The notes beneath the pieces were generated by a model. The model saw nothing but the letters and a program-made list of their open reading frames with translations, was not told the origin of the DNA and ran no database searches. Both the position numbers and the translations under genes were made by a program. From positions 6,757,001-6,821,000 of the forward strand of contig CAMQGK010000130.1 of the NCBI GenBank assembly GCA_947000775.1: DNA of 64,000 bases. The letters are read 5' to 3'. Source of the stretch: Pterois miles (taxonomy: Eukaryota; Chordata; Actinopteri; Perciformes; Scorpaenidae). Below are positions 37,514 to 50,734 of this stretch, one piece after another. Position 1 is the stretch's first letter. Each line of letters opens with the position of its first letter.

Positions 37514-39109
37514 TTAATATTGTCCTACATTATGGATGTGCTACCATTATATGGAGGTCATTTCTTTTGAGTCAGAGTGTCCCCAGATGACAACAGCTTC
37601 CCCTTTCTGTGACTCATTTGGCTGAACTCACTTTTTTCTGTAGTGGTTTACAGAATCCAAACAAATGCAGGATGACGCAGACGGAAACAAAGCAGAGAGA
37701 AGTGAAGAGGTTTTCAATGGAGTCGAGGCGCCGTTATGTTTCAGCTGCAACCATGCATTGTGGGTGTGAGGGTCAGACAAAGTGTTTGCTGTAAACTGCT
37801 ACTTGATTACACTTTATAGTCCCTTTAAAGAGACAAAGACAGACTCCTGCGAGGGGTGAGCAAAGTCATAAATCATCTTCTCACCAGCCTCAAAATGTCA
37901 TCATGGGGGAATAGTCTTAATCTCTCTATCTGCTTTGGAGACATTCAGCATTTCAAAAACAGGTGGGAAAAGATGATTGATGATTGGGTCGTGGCATTTA
38001 TGGATTTTTATACTGTGTCTGTCTGGGTTTACTCCCACATCCAGTCTGCCTGGAGGTGTGAATGTCTGTTTTTAGCCTTTTGAACCCATCCAGGATGTAC
38101 AGTAGCAGTGTAGATCCAGTTTATTAGGTGGTTTGATTTAAGATGATGTTTTCTGTGTTTGAAAGAAAAGGTTTTGTTTTTACTTGACATTTTGTAGAGA
38201 ACATGGCACTTAAACTAATGCAACAGGAACCTCTGGGTCTAATTCTTGTAGGTTACATAGTGGTGAAACAGTTTATTGGTACACTTAAATGCACGTTTTA
38301 GGATGCAGAGACCAAAGTTGACTTTTACTGTAAGTTACAAGATACAGTTTTGCCTCGAGGTAACAAAGTGTAATACAAAGTGTTACACAAGCTTTCATTG
38401 TTCTTACTGAACTTGGAGTGCTTTTTATCTTTGGAGAGCAGTGCCAGCATTTGCTCTGCTTTTGGCTTCCTTTTAGGCAGAATTGCTTTCCTCTTGAGTT
38501 TTGTATTTATTAATTTATCGTCCGTCTTCGACTGAAGAAGTTTTGACTCTTTGGTACGTGGTGTTTTTCCTTTGTGCCGCCACCGTGGCTGTACTGATCA
38601 TGCTAACTACCCAGCTCTTTTGATCCATCTCCTATTTCTGTCTCCTGTTGCTGCTTCAGTGCACATGAAACACATCTCCTCCTATAAGGAAGGGGGTTTT
38701 GTTCTTGGAAAGAAATCCTGTCCGTGGTGTTTAGACCGAGTGTATCTGAACTGGGATGAACCATTCTTCAGCCCTAAATACCTTCATGTGCTCATGATCA
38801 ATAACCAATGATACAACACCCTCTCAGTCTACATGATTCCCTCCAGTTTCCCTCCAGATTTTGATAGATCCACTGACTTCATATTGAATCCTCCACTAGT
38901 CATAATAGTCAGTACTTGCGCGTACAAAACTCTCAGGTTTGTCTAATTTTCACAGTTAATCATGATAACAAGCATTCAAGGGTTCGGTTGTGTCGGAAAT
39001 TGTCGTTTATCCCCATTATTTACCCATCTAGGCCAGTGAGAAGTGTGAAACTGAAAACGAGTAACAACAGAATCACAATTTAACCAAAGAAGAAAAGCTC
39101 AACAAACTA

Positions 39110-39270
39110 AGACGTAAAACGTTGGCAATAATAACTGGTTCCAAAAACGAGATGGTGATGATAAAAACCAAGATGGTGACGGCCAAATTACCAAACTCGA
39201 GGCTTCAAAACCGTAGTCCACAAACCAATGGACGACATCACGGTGACGACGTCCACTTCAAATTAAATTT
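39110..39270 (+). repeat. GCCAGCAGGGGGCGACTCC-family repeat, distal fragment
   Basis: CCAAGATGGTGACGGCCAAA, CTCGAGGCTTCAAAACCGTA, GTCCACAAACC and GACGACATCACGGTGACGAC match, inverted, the 27650-27830 part of the longest copy. Confidence 0.6.
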
Positions 39271-40510
39271 AAAAAAAAGATATTGATTGGTTGGTTGCGC
39301 TCTTACAGCTTGTTGGCGAACCACTGTGCTAATAAAACCACTACCATTTTGATCTGTAAGTACCCTAATGAAATGAGGGAATGTGTTTTTTTAACCATAT
39401 ATTATTTGTACAAAAACAGTAAAAGGAAGTTGACATAAAGTTAAAACAAAACAAAATCTCTCAAGCAGTTTCAAAAGTATTAATTGACCAGTCACGTCTG
39501 CAGCACCACTGGTAACCACTGAAGTACCTGGAACTTGTATTTTATATCACCTATCTAGCAGCGTAGATGTCCAACAGAAACAGAACCGTTATGGCTGCAC
39601 ATTACATTTCATTTCATTACTTTTCTGCCGTGGGAAAAAGGTTTCAAGTGTATACCCAGTGTTTGAGACTTGACCTTTCGATCTGCATACTCTCCAGGGG
39701 CGATTCCACGATATTTTAAATGAGGTGCCACAGGGGGGAGACCAGTCATGGTGGTACGTTCTTGTCTTTTAGCTGGAATAAGTATACATGAACTTTTATG
39801 TAATATTATCATCAACCTCCCACAGATAATTCCAATTTGCCATCAAAACCCCAGTCACTCCCCACTCTGTCAACAGCCTGGAGGCCGTCTCCCAGCAGTG
39901 CAATGGGCCAAAAGGTCAGACTCCTTGTGATTATAATGGGCACCACTAAAATCATAACAAGCTCCCTCGCTGGGTAATTGGAAGCGACATTCGTTTTTAA
40001 ATAAAATTTGCAGTTTTACGACTCCTTCTTAAGGTGCGCAGTTTGATGTCTTAGATTAAACACGGCAGAATGAAGGAGCAGCGATGAAACAGATATGCAG
40101 GGGTGCAGCAACTTTGGTGTGCAGAATCGACTGTCAGTGCAGCTAATGAGCTGGGACTGATGCTGTTAACCTGCTTTTCTTATTCTGAACCGGCACACAA
40201 TGAGCTGTTGAGGAAGAGAAGGGGCAATCATGTAAATAACCAGAATGGAGGCAATCATGGAAATACCTCTCCACAGAAAATGTCTCTGCTTTCCTCCTTA
40301 AACTGACTGACACATTCACCCGATATTCTTCATGTCCTTAAAGTCTGAGTGTTTTGAATAGAGATCTGACACTATGGTAGCTACGTGGCTTAAAGGAATG
40401 CTTACTGTGTTACCTTGACTTCTTGGAGAAAACCTTTTCTTACATGCTTCAGCAGTGAAAGAAGAATCAGAGCAGGTTTTTTTCCCAGTTTTATTGACAG
40501 TGATAGTGTT

Positions 40511-40600
40511 TAAAAGACAGAGGAGGCGACATGCAGCAAGGCCTCAGTCTTAGTATGTGCAGCGCCTGCTCTACCAACTGAGCTACAACAGCGCCCCTAT
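40511..40600 (-). mobile_element. tRNA-like SINE fragment, B box missing
   Basis: On the minus strand, GGGCGCTGTTGTAGCTCAGT TGGTAGAGCAGGCG resembles a tRNA 5' half with its A box. It runs directly into GGCCTTGCTGCATGTCGCC, a tail seen on fish SINEs, without a B box. It is therefore not a functional tRNA gene and probably carries an internal deletion. Different family from the 15412 and 41441 SINEs. Confidence 0.55.
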
Positions 40601-41440
40601 CGGAGCCCATTTATTTCAATTCATCACGACTTGTCTTCGTTTTTTTTTGCTTGTTCTTTGCATGCAATAAAAACAAAGTTTTCATCAAGAATTCAAAATA
40701 ACACAGGGTGAGTAAATGATACACAAATAGTCATTTTGTGGGGTATTCCTCAAAGCAATCCTCATTGCAACGCTCGCTTCAGCTATCTGTCAGTCTAACA
40801 CATTTAAAGCCAACGATGGTTTCTTGCCAGATAGCACCATCCTGTATCAGTGTCTCGATATTATTGGACAGCGACTTGACTGGTTGGAAATGAAAGGAAC
40901 TATTTTGCTTCCTCAGCTAAACCGCGGCTCTTGATGATGTGTGTTCTGCTGCGCATTTGTAAGCTAGAGGCTGTTTTCTGCACATGTCGACAAAGACCAA
41001 CAGATTTCAACAAGTTTAGACCATAAATGTGAAGTAGAGAACAAGACTATTCATGGCTTTTACACTTTTTTTGTAGGAACATGACAATTAATGACAAACT
41101 CAGAACCGTATTGTTTGCTAAATGCATTGAAATACCCAATAAACTTAATTACACCACTGCATTTAGTCCGTCGTGTGGTATTGCTGCGGGAGACTGCTGA
41201 GGGTCACATGACTGCTGAGCTAGCGCTGGCGCTAACAAGCTTCTCCCCTTTGTCAGCTAGTCAGACTGTTATTGGGTCTTCAATTTTGTATCATCAGTGG
41301 ATATAAGCCGCGTAGATGTGGCTCAGTAGGGGTCTTCTACACCCACTAGTAGGTTTTATCTTTGGTTCACATGAGCTGATCATAGAGAGAAGCGATAAAA
41401 AATATGACAGCGACTTTTATTACAGAAGTGAAAGTAGAAG

Positions 41441-41773
41441 AAGAAGAAGAAGAAGATCTACCTTTATTAGTCCCACAATGGGGAAATTCAATTTACACTC
41501 TGTTAAACTTATACATGGTACATGCAGACCTGAAACACACATACATGCATTATTGGAGAGGTGTCAGAGTGAGGGGGCTGCTCCTGACAAGCGCCCCGAG
41601 CAGTTGGGGGTTTGGTGCCTTGCTCAGGGGCACCTCGGCAGTGCCCAAGAGGTAAACTGGCACCTCTCCAGCTACCAGTTCACACTCAGTTTTTGGTCCA
41701 TGTCGGGACTTGAACCGGTGACCCTCCGGTTCCCAAGCCAACTCCCTACAGACTGAGCTACTGCCGCCCCCAA
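41441..41773 (-). mobile_element. tRNA-derived SINE, copy 2, with perfect TSD
   Basis: On the minus strand the head is GGCGGCAGTAGCTCAGTCTG (A box) with GGTTCAAGTCC (B box) about 40 bp on. The body matches the 15412 copy closely and the tail is TTGTGGGACTAATAAAGG, ending in a short (CTT)n run. An 11-bp direct repeat GAAAGTAGAAG flanks it at 41430-41440 and 41774-41784, showing retroposition. The plus-strand 146-codon frame through it is a repeat artefact. Confidence 0.92.
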
Positions 41774-42684
41774 GAAAGTAGAAGTGAGGCGCTGTTGAAA
41801 CGGTGAAACACCAAATGGGGCGGAGGTCGTTGGCAGTGGAGGGGAAACCAAACACAGGGGACAGCTTCACGTCTTGTGTGAAACCATCAATGTGTAGTTG
41901 TCTTTGTGGTCACAAGGTTCGGTTTCACTTTTCAAACATAGCGAGCGTTTTCTGTTTTAGTGTTAGAACGTGTTGCGTTTAAGTTTTGATTTCACTTTTA
42001 CAACGTAGTAGGCTCAGCAGGCCCCTACATCTGTGATGTTTATAACGACTGATAACGCACATTAAATGAGCCGATAGCGGTTGAATCGGGTGCATTACGT
42101 TGTAGGGTTCCCTTGAAAATATCCCGCATTGCTTCCTTTGACCCCGGACACATCATGCTTTTTGACAAGTCTAACTAATTTGTAAATCTGGATCCAATTA
42201 CAATGTGGACAGAAACTAGATAACAAGAACATTTATGAATACAAATGCAAAATGATCAGATGTCATTAACCAGATAATGTATCCCATATATTATGTTGAG
42301 TAAAATCTTAATTATCACTTTTAATGCTGTGTTGTCTACTACTCTTCTCTTTAAGACAGCGAAGCTTACGCTACCTTACCATGCCTTGTTAGCAGTTATC
42401 AAGTTAGCGAGTAAACAAAGTCAGCATTTAGAAACACAACCATAAGTCTCTCCAATATAGGCATCAAGCTTGAGGGCAAACTTTTGTTTTCAATATTGGA
42501 CCCATTGTTTTGGGTTTTGTTTTTTTTTTTTGCATTCTGGCCCAGCACTTCTTGGATGTCATTACCTATAATATATGCAATCCTGTCACCATGATGAATG
42601 CTGTTGAAGCTGAAACATATTGATCCTTTATACTTCAGTCTATTGTTCTCAAGGAGCAGCTAAATGACTTTAGTTTTGCTGAGT

Positions 42685-42707
42685 AAAAAAAAAAAAAAAA
42701 AAAAAAA
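42685..42707 (+). repeat. Poly(A) tract, 23 bp
   Basis: An uninterrupted run of 23 A. No recognisable retroposon body lies to its left and no target duplication was found. Confidence 0.9.
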
Positions 42708-45504
42708 GAGGTGGCATTTGTTTTGGCTGTGGATGGAGAGAGGAACATAGACAGCCTTTGGCACAAGCAATGTGTAACTTTAAATATATGTTCAGTGTTA
42801 AATCCTTCACAGCATGAAGTCATTTGGTGAACACTGAAATATTAACAGGGCCTCTATGTCGTTGTTAATCCCAATAAACAGTTTAACTCTTCAGGGCAGT
42901 ATGACACTACTGCCTCGGCTCTGCAAGGTACATCTCCTGCCAGCACCATTTGGTGGCCATTAGAAATTTCCTCTCCCATCCCTGAGTTGACTTGTTAGCA
43001 TATGAAGGAGGTGGGAATATAATTGCTCCTTTAATTGATGGAAGATAATTAATCTGGCCAAGGTGCTGGTGGAAGAGAGAAGATGATGCGCTGGATTTAA
43101 TACATTGTGTAGCCAGCAGGTGCTTGATGAGGTTTAGTCATTTTTGCATTTTTAAAAAAAATCATTAGCTTTGATATTTTGTCACTTTATTAGAGAGGAT
43201 ACATATAAATAAAGATGAAGCTTGCCATTACTCTGTCATTTGAATTCAGCGTCACCTGCTGTGGCTGATGGTGTGTTTCAGCTCTTCAAGAGTGAGTTAT
43301 TCATTATGGCATGGCTGGTTAACTTAACTTGTTGAACTTACATGTTTTTGTGTCGTTTTGTTGGTCATGAGGATCTCATTTTTATGTCATACCTCTGGCA
43401 TGGCATTACGATGTTCACACCGTCACGATGTTTTGAAGTAGTGTTTCTGGCTAATGCAGTATTTTTTGTAACCACGGCCACTTTACCAGGCTTGTTTTTA
43501 TGTTTATGATGATGCATATAATGGCATTCTTGGCTTTTTGGCTGGACTGCAGAGGGCCAGCCCTACAAACGCAAGTCTGTCACTGAGTGATTGGTTGGCC
43601 GAATGTTGGAGTTTCCTCATTGGCCATTGCTTTGAAAAGGTGGGAACAGTCCTTTATGCAAATCAGTCCGTCCAGCGTGATGCATCCGGCTGAAGAAACT
43701 TGGACCAAACTGTCAAAGTAGTTAATCTAGTTCTGAAATGAAACCGGATTCATCAGTGGCATCAGCTGTCTCTCACTTCTGCTTTCAGAAGTAGATTTTA
43801 GTGGATTGTTTAGACGGAATAACAGAAAGTTTACGAGCAGACCGCCATGTTGTTTCCTGTGTGAAATGGCAGAAAACCAGGGGCCAAACAAGTGCATTCA
43901 ACGATAGGGTACATAACCGCTTTACAGGCGGTCGAGTGGAGCAGCGTGTCCCTGTAGTGTCCTCGCCACACCTGGTGGACATGTACCACATGTACTGGAT
44001 TTAACATTATAGACATGACCACTGACTATTTGTTTAACAGTTTAGCCACAAATTCACAGACTGACCACACACGGTTCCAGACATATACTTGTTTTTAACA
44101 GTATCTCCATTATTGAGCTTGCTATGTAATGTGCACTAAAAATAACTGCCTTGTCTCAATGACTATAACTAGATCTCACCAGCTGATGACAGGAATACTA
44201 CAGACCAAAGAAAATGCATGTGGAAAATAAATACAATAGGGGGAGCACAGTTGCTGATGTACTGCATCATCACCTTTTAAGTTAATATGGTGAACGCATC
44301 CCAGCACTTACAGAGCAACATCAGTATTAGATTTGATTTGTTTTTCTGGCCTTTGCACTACCGATTGCACGTCGAAGGAATCTCCAATAAGCTCCCTATC
44401 TCGACAGCTGTGAGCAACAACATGTTCATCGTTTACATTCATATTGATAATTTGGGGGGAGTTGCTTTGGAGGGAGGGTTTCTCGCGAGATTTATCAACT
44501 TTTGGAGCTAGTGTTGCTTGCTATGTTCATTGGAAAAAAGTGGAAATTGGAAAGAATGAAAAACTCTATGCTGGATTTTCAGTTGGATAGTTTTTAAAAT
44601 TTAGCGTACTCTTACTAGTTTTTCAGTATTTTCAATCCTGGTTTTAATGAAGTTTTCCTTTGTTATTTGGCTGGTGACGGGGCACTGGGAGGGAAGTATT
44701 TGGGAACGTAAAAATACCTGATCCAATCCTTGAGCAAGTTTGTTCTTGATCCCATGCACATGCAACTCGTGTAAAAAATTAAATCAGCAAAGAAAACTGC
44801 AGGAAATAGCAAAACAAAAGAGCAAATCTAAAACGGCAGGGTATTTTTGTTATCATAGTGTTAGTATTTTTAAGATTGATGATACCATCTTTTTATCACC
44901 TCTTTTTTTTTTCTGCCTCAGCCCTTTGTCTCGCCATTTGTCACGTCCCACCTCCGCCACACTCTCATGGCCCAGTCAAGACCAAATATCAATCAGGGGT
45001 GAAAGGCAGAACCTGAGGCTTTCTTTTACAGCCAATAATGGAAAGTCTCAAGCTGGGCTTTGACAGTGGCATTTTCCTCTTCCTCTTCTACTGCCGCCAA
45101 GTCAAGTCCTCTATGGGACCAGATTGAATGCCTTGTTGTAAAATGAGAGAATTTCAGCACTGGACTCTTTGGTACAACTAAGTATATTGTAAGAAAACAG
45201 TTCAAGTCTTGTAATGTAATTTTCTGAGACCTGCATTGGACCAGTTTGCACTTTAGTAGCAGTGAGAGTTATCTATGAAACAGCGTGTTGGAATTCATTA
45301 CCTAAATGTCACATGACCAACATTTTATATTCTAAATGGCTGCAGAGAACCGAGGTTATGAACAAATTATTTGTACTATACCACATGTCGGGATTTAATT
45401 TGGGCTCATTTATGGTGGAGAATGAGCAGTCTTTGCTGTTGCTACTCTTATGTGTGATTTAGGTTGATGAGGCATATTTTATATTTTATATTAATATTTA
45501 TATT

Positions 45505-45562
45505 AAGTTTGTAAATTTCTCCACTGTGGGACTAATAAAGGAATATCTTAGATCGATCGATC

Positions 45563-45621
<59 letters not shown>

Positions 45622-45665
45622 GAACTTTATTAATCCCCGAGGGGAAATTATCTTTCAGTTACATC
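45505..45665 (+). repeat. GATA microsatellite between two convergent retroposon tails
   Basis: The left flank ends CACTGTGGGACTAATAAAGG, the same 3' tail as the two SINEs. It is followed by GATC repeats and about 16 GATA units (45551-45621). The right flank starts ATGAACTTTATTAATCCCCG, the reverse complement of a related tail (GGGGATTAATAAAGT). So two tails point at the same tract from opposite sides. Confidence 0.8.
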
Positions 45666-46142
45666 TCGTCCAAGAACATAAAAAAAAAAAAAAAATTGAC
45701 AGTGACACATAACGGGGGGACAGGAGCGGGAGGACTGAGGGTCACCACCCTTGGACGGCGCCCCATTTTCTTAGATGAGAAAAGGGAGAACAAGAGGAAA
45801 GGAGATATATATTTTCCTTGTGCAGCTTTAATTTGCAGAAGCTGGGGGAAATGTTCAACAAATCTGCTTCAAGCGTGAGCGGTGAAATGTTGCCTTTCCC
45901 ATGATGGATCATTAAGTTTTTGCCTTTTTGCACTCACATTCACAAACATGAATTGTGAATCATTTGCAACCGCCATCTGACCCGTCTCAAGGTCCGGTTC
46001 GCAGACGATATTGCACTAATGATATTACAGTGCAAACACGTGCTTAAAGTTTTAAATCTGATTAAAATGATCCATGTGGCAAAGTGTAAATGTAAATAAA
46101 GACCGTGCAGCATAAAGGGGGATCTATTGGCATAGATTGAAT

Positions 46143-46575
46143 AATCACCTGAAAATAAGAATGGTTGTGTTACGTTACGTTAGAATGAGCCCTCCATATC
46201 TACATAGGGAGTGGGTCCATGCTTGGCACTACAGCTTTCATGTCTGTCACAAGATGCCATTGGGCTCAAAAAGACTTTTTTTTCCCCATAGATTTACATT
46301 GGGAAAGAGACAGTAACTCGAACACGAACAATTGAATCGCTCTTATTTAAATCATTAGGTCCTAAAAGTATTAAACCACATTAATAGTCAAATCCAGAGT
46401 TACAGTATTTCCGTTCCCCCATTCATGTTGATGAGACCCAACAACTTTCATAGGAATAAACGGAGCCCCACCTCCAACGCTGCATCCAGTTCTCTTAATA
46501 CATCAATGAGTGGGTCCTCTTCATGGAGCCGGCCACCATGTTTCTACAGTAGGCCATAACGGACAAACTTTTTAA
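46143..46575 (+). repeat. GAATGAGCCCT..CTACATAGGGAG family repeat, split by an insertion
   Basis: The left part (46143-46218) has AATCACCTGAAAATAAGAAT, TTAGAATGAGCCCTCCATAT and CTACATAGGGAGTGGGTCC. The right part (46508-46575) has CACCATGTTTCTACAGTAGG and ACGGACAAAC. In the related copy at 61545-61690 these blocks are contiguous. The 289 bp between (46219-46507) are flanked by a perfect 10-bp repeat GAGTGGGTCC (46209-46218 and 46508-46517). The insert has no identified family. Confidence 0.75.
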
Positions 46576-48639
46576 TGTTTTCGTGTCCGCCACCGTAGTC
46601 CTACTGTTAGTAGAACCTGAAGCCTCACCGCTAGATGCCACCAAATCCGACACATCACCTTTAATATTACAGTCTGTCAGTGCTGTCGGTGTTTTCAAAC
46701 ACACACCTTCAGACTGTAAAAATAAAAATAGTGAATTTTTTATTTAGAGTCTACAACGTACATTCCTAGGTGAGGAAATTTAAAAACATGAGCAATATTA
46801 TGGAAAATTGTAAGAGGGAAATTATTAAAAGAAGATGGCCTGATTTGAAGCAGAGGAAAGTCCGCCAACTCTCTGAAGACGCTAATATTTAACTGTAACT
46901 GCGTGAAGTTATCAATGACAATCTTTATGAATTGGGCTGTTTTTGCTTTGAGGCTCATTTCCATAGAAAGAGGCCATTTGTGCACCAAATGTCTGCATAT
47001 CACCTCATTTGAATACGTGCAAAAGCAGAGGAGCACTGAGACGCTATTAGCTTGGCAGCGCAGTTAAAGCCTTTACATGTCAGAGGCATGACGAATAAAC
47101 GGCACAAAATGCAAAAATCTTGCTCGCCAGTATTTTACTGTATGTGTAGGGCTTTTATTGTGAAAGGCGAGAACGGAAGAACGCTTGTCAAGGCTGAGAG
47201 GATTAATAAAGTTTGTCTTTTTTGCCACGCAATATTTGCGTTCTGTGTGAAAGTATTCATAATAAAAACAGGCCTTTATGGTGCATTTTACCTCTTGCAG
47301 GTGCTTTGAGAGTTGCATGGTTTCTTTGTAGCAACCACAAAAAACATGCAATTTCATTTTTATGTTTTGCATTTTTTGTTTTGTCTGAAATGCCAGAAAG
47401 TCATGGCAAGTTCAAGTCTTAAATATATGGCACTACTATAATTACCTACTTACAAGACTGGGTTGAAATGCACTGGCTAACCAGGTTGTTTGAAATACCT
47501 CCACTCTGTGGTTTTGTGCTGCTCTGTACATTTTCCACATGTGCAGTTAGTTCTCCGTTGTGTCCAGCTGTTTGCCATAACTCCCATGTTTTCAGCGATG
47601 CCCTCCATCCCCCTGTGGTTTTGGCAGGCTGTTTGTTATGCGTCTCCCCTGCCATCACTACCCAACCCGGCGAGTCAACTCAACCCTGCGCTCTGATCAA
47701 TCCAGCAGCAGTGTGTGTACACTGTAGTGCACACTCAGCATCCCGGTGGGCTTCCACCTGCTGGCGCCATCAAAGGAACAGCACACAGGAGATGTGATTG
47801 CAGAGCTTACAGCAGGGGAGGAAGTGGGCGAAACAGGAGACAGAGTGAAGCATGCGCAGAGCACTATTCTTAGACTGGAGTGGTTACTTGGTTACTGTAT
47901 ATCAGCACAGGCTGTAATTTTACTGAAATGTGTGTATAGCTGTCAAATATGTGTTTTGACTTGCATAAAAAGGAGGTTTGCTGTTATGATTAGAGCTTTA
48001 AGAGAGCTTTCTCCCTCCATCTGTATCCCTTTATATTCTAAGGTCATCTGTCTGTTTGTGTAGTATTGTTTGCCCCCATACAACAGTGACAGGTAATTGG
48101 CAACGTTTGTTTGGACGCCTGTTTTTTGTGGCGAGGCCAGGCAGATCTGAGGCCCTGAACAAACTGCCGAGAAAGAGCTCCAGGAATTAGTTTGACTTGG
48201 CCGGCTCTCCACAAGGTGAGATGACTTTGATCAGTGTCCCCCCTGTTTGATGAGGTGGCACTTTCTGGGCACAAATGCTGTTTTAAGCAAACAAAGGACT
48301 GTCTCCCTTGGCGTTTTGTCACAAGCTTTAGGACGTAGGACTAGCAAGGATGGACTGGAGGATTTAATGCAATTTTAGTGCTAAGCATCTGGACTCTTAG
48401 TTGTATAGATGGTGATCAGGAATGAGGGAACAAAGTACAGGTATTGCAAAAACTGTCCCGTGTCTGTGTTTTCTGCAGCTAACATGTATGTTGCATGTGT
48501 TTCTATACCTTGCACAGTGTGCATAGCGATGAGTGGGAGTGGAGGTACCATGACATTGGAGTCCCATGTAAAGATAGTAAGTTAGCATAATATGACCTGT
48601 TGGTATGTTTATGTGTCTTTAGTACAGCAAAGGTTGAGT

Positions 48640-49030
48640 AATTACCAATTTTAGTTAAGATTTCTTTAGCTGATTGGTCATTTTGGTCTTTGTCAACTAA
48701 TATTTCTTTGGTCGATTAGTCGAGTAATTGGTTGTTTTGATGTAAGTCCACTAAGATTTCTTTAAATGATTATTATTTAGATGTTTTATTATTCAGATGA
48801 TTTAGTCATTTTTCTATGATTTTTCATGCTGAATTAGTTATTTCTAAGAAACTTATGAGCACATCTTGTAATCGCAAGATTTAAAATGGTGCTATTGTGT
48901 GATTCTTTGGGGAGAAACTCAGTTAACAGATCCATTGATTAAATTAATGAATCGATTAGTTAACAGAATTGTAAGAGTACTAGTCTAGAATCTGTTTGGT
49001 CGACGACTGCCTTGATCGATTGACAATAGA
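48640..49030 (+). repeat. Degraded AT-rich repeat with TAGTCGA/GATTAG words (tentative)
   Basis: TTAAGATTTCTTTAGCTGATTGG and CTAAGATTTCTTTAAATGAT are an internal near-duplicate. CGATTAGTCGAGTAATTG, AATCGATTAGTTAAC and GGTCGACGACTG resemble arms of fish hAT MITEs. There is no second copy in the window, so the call rests on pattern alone. Confidence 0.35.
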
Positions 49031-49514
49031 CATCCATGGAATTGTTTCTTCTTTTTTGGTCTCACTCACATTTTTGGCAATAGTGGCATCATAGTTGCAT
49101 GTACAGCAGAAGCAGCCCAAGCTACCGCCTGAGTGCATGACACCTTATGGCTCCCAGTATCCCCAGAAATAGTGTTCACAGAGGGTGATTCTGCATTGCA
49201 TGATTTACATCCAATGGCAGTGTTCACTTACAATGCAGACAGTAGTTTGCCCTTTATGTAATGAAGCAGAAAGTAAAGTGTGTCATACCATATCAGAAAG
49301 AAGGAGTAGTAGTGTACAGTAGCCGGGGAATGAATGGGATTTTAAAATGGAGTAAGCAGAACAGTAATGTAATGAGCAGTGACACGCATCAAGACCCCAC
49401 CTGGCCTAACATACAGAAGAAAATGTTTTGGTTTAATGTAAAGGTGTGGAGGTTGGCGTGACTTCAGCGTTCATGCCAGATATTTATAAGACCAGCTTTT
49501 TTATATTGTATTTT

Positions 49515-49800
49515 TTATGCCACCGCGGCGGCAACAGACGTGTTCGGAGGCGTTATGTTTTTGGGTTGTCCGTCAGTACCATTCTTGTGAACGTAATGTC
49601 TCAGGGAATTTTTCAGATTTCACACAAGTCCACTTGGACTCAAAGATGAACTGACTAGAGGTCACTGTGACCTCACATCCCCCCTTTCTCATGATATCAG
49701 GAAAACCTTGACCAAATTTGGCACCAACGTCCAGTTGGACTCAAGAATGAACTGATTCGAATTTGGTGGTCAGAGGTCAAAGTCACTGTGACCACCCAAA
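49515..49800 (+). repeat. Old dispersed fish repeat (tentative)
   Basis: It contains two related sub-blocks, GTCCACTTGGACTCAAAGAT GAACTGA and GTCCAGTTGGACTCAAGAAT GAACTGA, about 100 bp apart, each near a GTCACTGTGACC palindrome-like word. The text resembles a widespread fish repeat I recall, but I cannot confirm it here. Confidence 0.4.
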
Positions 49801-50734
49801 ACACGTTCTTGGCCATAATTCAAGAAGTCATATGGTAATTATGACAATTTCACATAAACATCTAATAGGCTACAACGATGAAGTGGTGGCATTTTGTCCA
49901 ACTATGGGTGTAAACTGTAACTTGTGTTGGTTGGAGGCATGCAACCGGTAATTCCAGTTTATGATGATCTTTCTATAACCTTCACCATTTGTTTTAGTGT
50001 CCTAACCATACCTTAACGTTACTATAGTTTCCATGCTCTGAAATAAAACAAAACTTGGCATTGAACACTCAATAACATTGGCATCAAACATAGTCTGGGA
50101 TTTAGCAGAATCACCCAATGTCAATGTTCTGTCTGATGTCTGCTTTGACCACCAACCAAACTACTTTGGCATCTATTACTTGGTGTAGTCGGTCAGGTTT
50201 CTCATTGTTTGTGTCATCGTTGCGAATGTGTGATCAAATCAGCGTGTATGTAGAAATATGAAGTTTTGTGGGAATATTTACTGAAACCCCTTTGCCTAAG
50301 AGACAAGGTCTTCGCGGAGCAGGTGAAGCCAAGCAACAGATGTGATGCCGGTTTGAACAGATGGTGCAAAAATCAAAAAAAAAAAAAAAAAAAGGGTCAG
50401 GTGGTCTGGTGCCTGAGTTGCACATTGATTGGGCTTTTTTTTTTTAAAGAAGGAAGACAGGATCCCTGACAATAATCCTCCAGCATGAAAGCAGGATCAA
50501 GAGCTTAGAGGCCCTAATTACTAACAGTGGGCAGCTATTTGACATAGTCCTCGTGGTTTGACAGGTATAATGATGCTTATGATAAATATTGCTTCTTAGA
50601 GAGCTGAAACTGAGCTATAGAAATGAAATGTCTTCCAACTCAGACTCAGTCTCTTGTGGTCTTATGTATTTACTTTCACACACAACGAAGTTCAGTGTTT
50701 TTCCATCTGATTTAGGATCCCTAAACTGACTGTC

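Noticed and set aside
41316..41756. Frame similar to another at 15398-15664, at first looking like a conserved protein
   Set aside because: The similarity is the antisense of a tRNA-derived SINE; the promoter boxes and target duplication explain it.
47468..47797. Frame of 109 codons rich in Cys and Ser
   Set aside because: No signal, splice or domain support; an overlapping frame of similar length indicates a chance low-stop region.
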